A program made the translations under genes and the position numbers. A model generated the notes under the pieces. The model had not been told where the DNA came from. It worked only from the letters and a program-made list of their open reading frames with translations, and made no database searches. A stretch of 15,745 nt of DNA from JBOFCS01 sp051646185 (GTDB lineage Bacteria; Actinomycetota; Actinomycetes; Mycobacteriales; Mycobacteriaceae), in contig JBOFCS010000157.1 of the NCBI GenBank assembly GCA_051646185.1, forward strand, positions 1-15,745. The letters are read 5' to 3'. Shown here one piece after another: positions 7,002-12,802 of this stretch. Numbering within the stretch: position 1 is the stretch's first letter; each line of letters begins with the position of its first letter.

Positions 7002-8558
7002 GTGTTCGAATCACTTTCCGATAGGTTAACCGGAGCGCTCAAAGATCTGCGCGGAAAAGGGCGACTGTCCCCGGCCGATGTGGATGCAACCTGCCGTGAG
7101 ATTCGGTTGGCACTATTGGAAGCCGATGTAGCGTTGCCGGTGGTCCGCAGCTTTATTGGCAGGATAAAAGAGCGAGCTAAGGGCGCTGAAGTTTCTGGTG
7201 CACTCAACCCTGCTCAGCAAGTTGTCAAAATTGTTAATGAAGAACTTATTGGCATTCTTGGTGGTGAAACTCGCAGATTAAGTTTGGCAAAAACTCCGCC
7301 GACCGTCATTATGCTGGCGGGCCTGCAGGGGGCTGGCAAAACCACACTTGCCGGTAAGCTGGCCCTATGGTTGCGTTCTCAAGGCCATACCCCGTTGCTT
7401 GTTGCTTGTGACTTGCAGCGTCCCGGCGCTGTTACTCAGTTGCAAGTTGTAGGGCAGCGGGCTGAGGTGCCGGTATTTGCCCCGCACCCAGGGACCTCTG
7501 TTGGAGGGGCAGGGGAACTGGGAGTTTCGGCTGCTGATCCGGTAGAGGTAGCTCGACAGGGTATCGCAGAGGCACACTCGAGGCAACATGATGTGGTTAT
7601 TGTTGATACCGCTGGCCGCTTGGGTATCGATGCTGAGCTGATGGCTCAAGCAGCCGGGATTCGTGATGCGATCAATCCTGACGAAGTTCTTTTCGTCTTG
7701 GACTCGATGATTGGTCAGGATGCAGTTAGTACTGCGGAAGCTTTTGATGCCGGTGTCGGCTTTACCGCAGTGGTACTAACCAAACTTGATGGTGATGCTC
7801 GTGGTGGTGCCGCGTTGAGTGTGCGCGAAGTGACAGGCAAGCCCATCATGTTTGCCTCCACCGGAGAAAAACTAGAGGAATTTGAAGTTTTTCATCCCGA
7901 TCGTATGGCCAGTCGTATTCTGGGGATGGGAGATCTGCTCAGTCTTATTGAACAGGCTGAACAGCACTTTGATGCTAGCCAGGCAGAAGCAACGGCGGCC
8001 AAAATTGGTTCTGGGCAACTGACTCTCGAAGATTTTCTGGAACAAATGATGGCGATCCGCAAGATGGGACCAATCGCCAATCTTTTGGGGATGCTGCCCG
8101 GCGCCGGGCAGATGAAAGACCAACTGGCACAGGTTGATGACAAACAACTTGATCGGGTGCAGGCAATCATTCGGGGTATGACACCAGCTGAGCGAGAAGA
8201 CCCTAAAATTATCAATGCTTCCCGGCGGCTACGTATTGCTAACGGTTCTGGAGTGAAAGTCTCTGAAGTTAATCAGCTTGTTGATCGCTTTTTCGAGGCT
8301 CGGAAAATGATGGCTTCCATGGCCGGTCGAATGGGTATGCCTGGAGCGCGAGCACATCAGCGTAAACAAAAAGGGAAAAAAGGCAAAAAGGGTGGGCGTG
8401 GTCCAACTCCACCAAAAATGCGGGGGGGTTTCCCTGGCATGGCAGGTATGCCACCTGGAATGCCGGACCTATCAGCCTTGCCTAAAGGATTAGACGAACT
8501 TCCTCCGGGGCTAGAAGGATTTGATTTATCTAAACTCAAATTTCCAGGTAAGAAGTAG
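7002..8558 (+). CDS. ffh: signal recognition particle GTPase Ffh (SRP54)
   Basis: Ffh is the protein subunit of SRP. It binds signal sequences and 4.5S RNA and docks with FtsY. The GTG start at 7002 (MFESLSDRLTGALKDLRGKGRLS) has AGGAG at 6988-6992 and agrees with mycobacterial Ffh. The N domain is followed by a G domain with P-loop GLQGAGKTT from residue 107, DLQRPGA, DTAGRLG from 202 and TKLDGDARGGAAL from 260. The M domain follows from about residue 310, with RKMGPIANLLGMLPGAGQM and IINASRRLRIANGSG. The C-terminal tail is Lys/Gly/Met/Pro-rich and ends in FDLSKLKFPGKK, as in M. tuberculosis. Length is 518 residues against about 525 there. The 4.5S RNA gene is not in this window. The next gene begins five bases after the stop. 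Confidence 0.97.
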   Translation: MFESLSDRLTGALKDLRGKGRLSPADVDATCREIRLALLEADVALPVVRSFIGRIKERAKGAEVSGALNPAQQVVKIVNEELIGILGGETRRLSLAKTPPTVIMLAGLQGAGKTTLAGKLALWLRSQGHTPLLVACDLQRPGAVTQLQVVGQRAEVPVFAPHPGTSVGGAGELGVSAADPVEVARQGIAEAHSRQHDVVIVDTAGRLGIDAELMAQAAGIRDAINPDEVLFVLDSMIGQDAVSTAEAFDAGVGFTAVVLTKLDGDARGGAALSVREVTGKPIMFASTGEKLEEFEVFHPDRMASRILGMGDLLSLIEQAEQHFDASQAEATAAKIGSGQLTLEDFLEQMMAIRKMGPIANLLGMLPGAGQMKDQLAQVDDKQLDRVQAIIRGMTPAEREDPKIINASRRLRIANGSGVKVSEVNQLVDRFFEARKMMASMAGRMGMPGARAHQRKQKGKKGKKGGRGPTPPKMRGGFPGMAGMPPGMPDLSALPKGLDELPPGLEGFDLSKLKFPGKK

Positions 8559-8563
8559 TAGCT

Positions 8564-9664
8564 ATGTCTAGCGCTGAACCCGTATGGCAGGTGCGTGGAA
8601 CGGGATTGCCAACGGGTGAACCAGTGGAGTTTTGGGTCAAAGACGGGCGTATCAGTTTTCAGTCGTTGCCTAATGCGCAAATTATGCAAGGTGGTTGGGT
8701 ATTACCTGGGTTAGTTGATGCACACTGTCATGTGGGTATCGGGCCCCATGGTCCAACGGAACTCCATGAGGCCGTTGATCAAGCAATAGTGGAGCGAAAT
8801 GTTGGTGCCTTGTTGCTTCGAGATGCGGGTTCACCCATTGATACCCGATCTCTAGACTCCCGCTCTGATCTGCCTAAAATCATCCGAGCCGGTCGTCATA
8901 TTGCCTCCCCTAAGCGGTACATTCCGGGGCTAGCGGTTGATATTGAGGATGACTCTCAATTGCCGGAAGCTGTTGCGCAACAAGCTATCTTGGGTGACGG
9001 TTGGGTAAAATTAGTGGGGGATTGGATTGATCGATCTACCGGTGATCTGGCGCCACTTTGGAAAGAGGACATTCTTACCGAAGCTATTGCCGCAGCGCAT
9101 GCCCACGGTGCTCGGGTCACTGCGCATGTCTTTGGGGAGGATGCACTACCTGGCTTAATTGCCGCCGGAATTGATTGTATAGAACATGGCACTGGCCTTA
9201 CCGAGGAAACTATTTCAATGATGGTCGAGCATGAAACAGCTTTGGTGCCAACACTGATCAATATTGATAACTTTCCGTCCATTGCTGATTCAGCAAGTCG
9301 ATACCCGGTATATGCCCGGCACATGCGAGAACTGTACGGGCGGGTGGCAAAAACAGTAGCCGCAGCCAATGATGCTGGAGTCAAAATTTATGCCGGCACC
9401 GACGCCGGCGGTTCGATAGCTCACGGACGCATAGCTGACGAAGTTGCTGCCCTGCATGGCATCGGAATGTCGCGGACGCAAGCGCTAGGTGCCGCATGCT
9501 GGGATGCGCGAAAATGGTTGGGCAGGCCTGGTCTGGTTGATGGTGCGCCTGCCGACCTCCTGATATATGACACAGATCCACGAAGAGGATCGGAAGTGCT
9601 TTCGGCGCCAACGATAGTAATGCTCCGCGGGAGCATTACTACGGATCGTCGACTTCCAGCATGA
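8564..9664 (+). CDS. amidohydrolase family metal-dependent hydrolase
   Basis: This 366-residue protein has the full metal-ligand set of the amidohydrolase superfamily: HxH in LVDAHCHVG (H54 and H56), a probable carboxylated lysine K149 in GWVKLVGDW, H188 in VTAHVFGEDALPG, H208 in CIEHGTGL and D280 in YAGTDAGG. The N-terminal and C-terminal ends form the small beta-sandwich domain (ending GAPADLLIYDTDP). The pattern fits the imidazolonepropionase/prolidase-like branch of amidohydrolases, but the substrate cannot be told. M. tuberculosis has a conserved amidohydrolase (Rv2915c) at the same place after ffh, so it is part of the ancestral cluster. ATG 8564 is five bases after the ffh stop with only a weak AAGAAG ribosome binding site, suggesting coupled translation. 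Its last codons contain a perfect hairpin and its TGA overlaps the next ATG. Confidence 0.88.
   Translation: MSSAEPVWQVRGTGLPTGEPVEFWVKDGRISFQSLPNAQIMQGGWVLPGLVDAHCHVGIGPHGPTELHEAVDQAIVERNVGALLLRDAGSPIDTRSLDSRSDLPKIIRAGRHIASPKRYIPGLAVDIEDDSQLPEAVAQQAILGDGWVKLVGDWIDRSTGDLAPLWKEDILTEAIAAAHAHGARVTAHVFGEDALPGLIAAGIDCIEHGTGLTEETISMMVEHETALVPTLINIDNFPSIADSASRYPVYARHMRELYGRVAKTVAAANDAGVKIYAGTDAGGSIAHGRIADEVAALHGIGMSRTQALGAACWDARKWLGRPGLVDGAPADLLIYDTDPRRGSEVLSAPTIVMLRGSITTDRRLPA
9615..9641 (+). promoter_or_regulatory. perfect 12-base-pair hairpin at the amidohydrolase/CPBP junction
   Basis: TAGTAATGCTCC (9615-9626) and GGAGCATTACTA (9630-9641) are perfect complements around a GCG loop. The structure lies inside the coding sequence at amidohydrolase residues 351-359 and ends 19 bases before the CPBP start. 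No T-tract follows, so it is not a classical terminator. It could modulate coupled translation, act as an RNA stability element, or be a protein-binding palindrome. Confidence 0.5.
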
Positions 9665-10524
9665 TGCAAGACCCTAGGCAATCGGATCCGGTGGTCTACC
9701 CACAGAACAATAATTCGCAGACTAGCTCTCCTTGGCAGGGCATCCGACCAATGCGAAGTGTCGACGTAGTTTCCAGTGGCTACTCGGATAACTATTGGCG
9801 AGCTGAGCAGGCGGCGCGTGCTCGAACTACCCACCAAAAATGGGGATTGCCTGCTGCATCAGTAATCCTTATCGCCAATCTTGTGGGATTTATTTACGCC
9901 GTGAGCACACGTTCCCCAGAGCTATACGTACTAACGGTGATGTTCCCAACCACTCTTGCTGCAACTGTGGTACTCGTGCTTTCTCGGTTACGAGGCAACG
10001 GGCCAGTTGTTGATTTTGGACTGCCGACAACTATTCGGGTATTTCTATCCCAGATAGCCATTGGTCTTGCGTGTGGGTCGGTATCGGTTTTAGGGGGGTT
10101 ACTTCTTGGCTTCCTGATAGCACCTTGGCAGGATTTTTCCTCCGCTGGTGAGAGCCCCATGAGTCAGGCTGAAGGGGTTTGGTGGGTTGTAATTGCGTTG
10201 TGGATGTGGTTCGGTGCCCCGTTGGGCGAGGAATTATTATTTCGCGGATTACTGTGGGGTGCGCTGGAAAAACGTGCCTTTTCTACCCCGGTGGTATGGC
10301 GTTGGTTAGGTAATCGCTGGGTGATCTTGGTGCTGACTTCCCTGCTTTTTGCCGCTTGGCATATGCAATGGTGGAGATTTCCAGTGCTGCTCTTTGGTGG
10401 GCTGGCTCTTGGAATGGCTCGTTTGCTCAGCGGGTCGATTTTTGCTTCATCGGTAGCTCACGCGGTAAATAATACTTTACCTGCTCTTATGGTGCTGTTT
10501 ATGCCTGCAATGTTGGGTTGGTAG
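9661..10524 (+). CDS. CPBP family intramembrane glutamic endopeptidase
   Basis: This is a polytopic membrane protein of 287 residues from the CPBP (CAAX protease and bacteriocin-processing, Abi) family. Residues 1-60 are hydrophilic and Gln/Asn/Ser-rich. Hydrophobic segments lie near 64-82, 88-108, 125-154, 172-187, 219-233, 239-257 and 272-286. The four family motifs are seen: EELLFR with E190, E191 and R195; a histidine at H234 in FAAWHMQ; and H267 with N270/N271 in SVAHAVNN. These residues form the catalytic glutamate/histidine centre in the family. The substrate is unknown. The ATG overlaps the amidohydrolase stop as ATGA; a second ATG at 9664 is equally possible and no clear Shine-Dalgarno exists, so translation is probably coupled. 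I do not recall this gene in the M. tuberculosis cluster, so it may be a lineage-specific insertion. Confidence 0.88.
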   Translation: MMQDPRQSDPVVYPQNNNSQTSSPWQGIRPMRSVDVVSSGYSDNYWRAEQAARARTTHQKWGLPAASVILIANLVGFIYAVSTRSPELYVLTVMFPTTLAATVVLVLSRLRGNGPVVDFGLPTTIRVFLSQIAIGLACGSVSVLGGLLLGFLIAPWQDFSSAGESPMSQAEGVWWVVIALWMWFGAPLGEELLFRGLLWGALEKRAFSTPVVWRWLGNRWVILVLTSLLFAAWHMQWWRFPVLLFGGLALGMARLLSGSIFASSVAHAVNNTLPALMVLFMPAMLGW

Positions 10525-10530
10525 CCACCG

Positions 10531-10561
10531 TTTTCGTATTAGGAGATAAATCTGGCACAAT
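10531..10561 (+). promoter_or_regulatory. rpsP operon promoter
   Basis: The 12-mer ATCTGGCACAAT at 10550-10561 is repeated exactly upstream of rplS (15346-15357). CACAAT (10556-10561) is a likely -10 with TTTTCG or TTTCGT near 10531-10537 as a weak -35. The repetition before two ribosomal protein genes, at 128-124 bases from each start codon, supports a shared promoter class. It implies a leader of about 120 bases. Confidence 0.55.
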
Positions 10562-10575
10562 GGTCAGCTGTTCGT

Positions 10576-10603
10576 CGTAACCGGTTACGTACCGCACGGC
10601 GGT
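10576..10603 (+). promoter_or_regulatory. palindromic leader element of rpsP
   Basis: CGTAACCGGTTACG (10576-10589) is a perfect 14-base palindrome. It is followed directly by ACCGC-ACG-GCGGT (10591-10603), a 5-base-pair stem with a three-base loop. Both lie just after the expected transcription start of the rpsP message. They could be an operator or the folded leader used for ribosomal-protein feedback. Confidence 0.35.
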
Positions 10604-10688
10604 CACAGGATTGAGGCAAAACCGAGTCCGCACATCCGAGCGGGCTGCTGAATTGCACGTGGCAAATACTTAAGGAGAACCACAGCTC

Positions 10689-11189
10689 ATGGCTGTTAAA
10701 ATCAAGCTCACCCGTCTCGGCAAAATCCGCAATGCTCAGTACCGCGTTGTTGTTGCAGACTCTCGCACCCGTCGTGATGGTCGTGCGATTGAGACTATCG
10801 GTAAGTACCACCCTAAAGAAGAGCCAAGCCTGATCGAAATCGACTCAGAGCGTGCACTGTACTGGTTGGGTGTTGGTGCACAGCCTACTGAGCCTGTTGA
10901 GGCTCTGCTAAAGATCACTGGCGATTGGCAGAAGCATAAGGGCTTGCCTGGTACCGAAGGAACTCTTCGGGTCAAGGAAGCTAAACCAACTAAACTTGAA
11001 CTCTTTAATGCTGCACTTGCGCAGGCTGAAAATGAGCCAGTTGCCGAAGCAACCACGGCTAAAAAGAAAAAAACAGCCAAAGCCGAGGACACTGCCGATG
11101 CCGCAGCCGAAGAAACTGCAACTGAAGCTGCTGCGAAGGAATCTGCAGCTGATGAGGCTCCCGCAGCTGATGAGGCTTCTGACAAGTGA
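10689..11189 (+). CDS. rpsP: 30S ribosomal protein S16
   Basis: S16 is a small-subunit assembly protein. The core MAVKIKLTRLGKIRNAQYRVVVADSRTRRDGRAIETIGKYHP and the following LGVGAQPTEPV region are diagnostic. Residues 1-110 are the ribosomal domain. Residues about 118-166 are a low-complexity tail rich in Ala, Glu, Asp and Lys, a common extension in actinobacterial S16; it includes the tandem repeat near 11145-11177. ATG 10689 has a good AAGGAG (10672-10677) 11 bases upstream. It is the first gene of rpsP-khpA-rimM-trmD. Its stop overlaps the next start by four bases (GTGA). Confidence 0.97.
   Translation: MAVKIKLTRLGKIRNAQYRVVVADSRTRRDGRAIETIGKYHPKEEPSLIEIDSERALYWLGVGAQPTEPVEALLKITGDWQKHKGLPGTEGTLRVKEAKPTKLELFNAALAQAENEPVAEATTAKKKKTAKAEDTADAAAEETATEAAAKESAADEAPAADEASDK
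11145..11177 (+). repeat. tandem 18-base repeat in the rpsP tail
   Basis: GCAGCTGATGAGGCT occurs at 11145-11159 and again at 11163-11177, a period of 18 bases. It encodes two copies of an Ala-Asp-Glu-Ala unit in the acidic tail of S16. It keeps the frame and looks like a slippage-generated expansion. Confidence 0.7.
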
Positions 11190-11428
11190 GTGCGGTTGTC
11201 ACTGACGCCGTAGAACATTTGGTTCGCGGGATAGTTGCTAACCCTGAGGATGTCCGGGTCGATATGATCACTGGTCGTCGTGGACGCACAGTTGAAGTTC
11301 ATGTGCATCCAGATGACCTCGGTAAAGTCATCGGGCGCGGTGGGCGTACTGCCACAGCTCTACGCACTTTGGTTACCAGCATTGGTGGTCGAGGTATTCG
11401 AGTTGACGTAGTCGACACAGATAACTAG
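11186..11428 (+). CDS. khpA: KH-domain RNA-binding protein KhpA
   Basis: This 80-residue single KH-domain protein (formerly YlqC or UPF0109) is an RNA-binding factor that in Gram-positive bacteria partners with KhpB and influences cell division and small RNA function. The RNA-contacting GXXG loop is visible as GRGG at residues 50-53 (LGKVIGRGGRTATALRTLV). The GTG start overlaps the rpsP TGA as GTGA, so translation is coupled. Its place between rpsP and rimM is the standard position across Gram-positive bacteria, including M. tuberculosis Rv2908c. Confidence 0.93.
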   Translation: MSAVVTDAVEHLVRGIVANPEDVRVDMITGRRGRTVEVHVHPDDLGKVIGRGGRTATALRTLVTSIGGRGIRVDVVDTDN

Positions 11429-11438
11429 TAATAAGCCT

Positions 11439-11972
11439 GTGGAACTTGTGGTAGGTCGAGTAGTTAAATCCCACGGCATCAAAGGTGAACTGGTTGTTGA
11501 GGTGCGAACTGATGAGCCAGATACCCGTTTTGCCGCGGGAGCGGTGCTACATGGCCGCAAGCCACGGGAATCAGTAACCAAGACCTTCACAGTAGAAGCT
11601 GCCCGGGAACATTCCGGGCGGCTTTTGCTGCGTTTGGTTGACATCGTTGACCGTACTGCTGCTGATGCCTTGCGTGGCACACTCTTTCTCGTCAATTCTG
11701 AAGATCTACCACCTTCTTCGGACCCCGATGAGTTCTATGACCATGAACTTGAGGGGCTAAAAGTGCAGCTAATTGATGGCACCCAAATAGGTATTGTTGC
11801 TGAGGTTTTACATTCTGCAGCAGGGGAATTGCTGTCTGTTACGCAGATTGCGCAGGGGCGGCCTGGGAGGGAAATTCTCATTCCCTTTGTCTCTGCCATT
11901 GTGACTTCAGTATCGTTGCAAAACGGGGTTATCGAAGTTGAGCCGCCTGAGGGCTTATTGGACCCGGAATAG
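11439..11972 (+). CDS. rimM: 16S rRNA processing protein RimM
   Basis: RimM binds S19 and assists maturation of the 30S head domain. The 177-residue product has the N-terminal RimM barrel (MELVVGRVVKSHGIKGELVVEVRTDEPDTRF, to about residue 90). It then has a PRC-barrel domain from EFYDHELEGLKV to the end (REILIPFVSAIV, EVEPPEGLLDPE), typical of the family. GTG 11439 is ten bases after the khpA stop and has no clear Shine-Dalgarno, so re-initiation from khpA is likely. The trmD start follows its stop by four bases. Confidence 0.95.
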   Translation: MELVVGRVVKSHGIKGELVVEVRTDEPDTRFAAGAVLHGRKPRESVTKTFTVEAAREHSGRLLLRLVDIVDRTAADALRGTLFLVNSEDLPPSSDPDEFYDHELEGLKVQLIDGTQIGIVAEVLHSAAGELLSVTQIAQGRPGREILIPFVSAIVTSVSLQNGVIEVEPPEGLLDPE

Positions 11973-11976
11973 TCTT

Positions 11977-12696
11977 ATGCGCCTAGATGTTGTCACAATT
12001 TTTCCGGAATACCTTGAACCCATGCGAGCTGCCTTGCTGGGCAAAGCGATTGATAGGGGCCTTATTTCCGTTGGCGTACATGATCTTCGAGACTGGACTC
12101 ACGATGTTCATAAGGCCGTAGATGACTCACCTTATGGTGGCGGGCCGGGAATGGTGATGAAACCCGCTATTTGGGGCAATGCCTTAGATGAGATCTGTAC
12201 TGAAGAGACATTATTGGTGGTTCCAACTCCGGCTGGGGTGCCCTTTACACAACACACTGCACAGCGTTGGTCAGCCGAAAGGCATATAACTTTTGCCTGC
12301 GGCAGATATGAGGGCATTGACCAACGAGTCTTTGATGATGCGGCTCAGCGGATGCGTGTCGAAGAGGTTTCGCTTGGTGATTATGTGCTTATCGGTGGCG
12401 AGGCAGCGGTATTGGTGATGACCGAAGCGGTGGTTCGGCTGATACCGGGAGTATTAGGTAATGCACAATCTCATCAAGAAGATTCCTTTTCTGATGGTTT
12501 ATTGGAAGGACCAAGCTATACCAGGCCAGTCCAATGGCGGGGTAGAGAAGTTCCGCAGGTGCTCTTATCTGGGGATCATGCCAAGATTTCCGCCTGGCGT
12601 CGGGCGCAAGCGTTGGATCGTACCAGGCAGCGACGCCCAGATTTGCTTGATGAAGCTGAGCTTAGCTCAACTGAACGTAAGTTGTTGGGACAGTAG
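11977..12696 (+). CDS. trmD: tRNA (guanine-N1-)-methyltransferase TrmD
   Basis: TrmD makes m1G37 in tRNAs reading codons starting with C or some with G, using S-adenosylmethionine, and prevents +1 frameshifting. The ATG at 11977 gives MRLDVVTIFPEYLEP, the invariant family N-terminus, and 239 residues. A TTG at 11938 inside rimM is not needed. The SPOUT trefoil-knot motifs are present: SPYGGGPGMVMKP, GRYEGID at 109-115, and SLGDYVLIGGEAA around 134-142, followed by RLIPGVLGN. The C-terminal domain ends with ALDRTRQRRPDLL. It is the last gene of the rpsP operon. A 106-base gap separates it from tex, with no convincing terminator. Confidence 0.96.
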   Translation: MRLDVVTIFPEYLEPMRAALLGKAIDRGLISVGVHDLRDWTHDVHKAVDDSPYGGGPGMVMKPAIWGNALDEICTEETLLVVPTPAGVPFTQHTAQRWSAERHITFACGRYEGIDQRVFDDAAQRMRVEEVSLGDYVLIGGEAAVLVMTEAVVRLIPGVLGNAQSHQEDSFSDGLLEGPSYTRPVQWRGREVPQVLLSGDHAKISAWRRAQALDRTRQRRPDLLDEAELSSTERKLLGQ

Positions 12697-12740
12697 TTTA
12701 TGGTGGCTACAAGGAAAAGTAAGTGCGTTCTGAGGTAGTA

Positions 12741-12791
12741 ATGCGGTCACAGCTACGCCTGGTTGAGCACCCGTGCATAGGCCAACGGTAG
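12741..12791 (+). other. possible 16-codon upstream ORF before tex
   Basis: An ATG at 12741, preceded by GAGG five bases upstream, reads 16 codons (MRSQLRLVEHPCIGQR) and stops at 12789-12791, eleven bases before the tex GTG. It is the only coding-like item in the trmD-tex gap. It may be a leader peptide or chance; the evidence is only the ribosome binding site and the position. Confidence 0.15.
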
Positions 12792-12802
12792 GGTGGCGCC
12801 TC

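Noticed and set aside
9392..9409. GCCGGC direct/inverted repeat in the amidohydrolase
   Set aside because: It arises from codons for the conserved AGTDAGG metal-site motif and is short, so it is probably coding-driven.
11061..11080. Programmed -1 frameshift site in rpsP (run of seven A ending AAC)
   Set aside because: The 0 frame reads AAA AAA ACA, not the X XXY YYZ phase needed with AAA AAC. The alternative-frame extension is a basic low-complexity shadow of the Ala/Glu tail.
11938..11976. Longer TrmD starting at TTG 11938 inside rimM
   Set aside because: ATG 11977 gives the invariant MRLDVVTIFPE N-terminus; the upstream part only reflects the rimM sequence in another frame.
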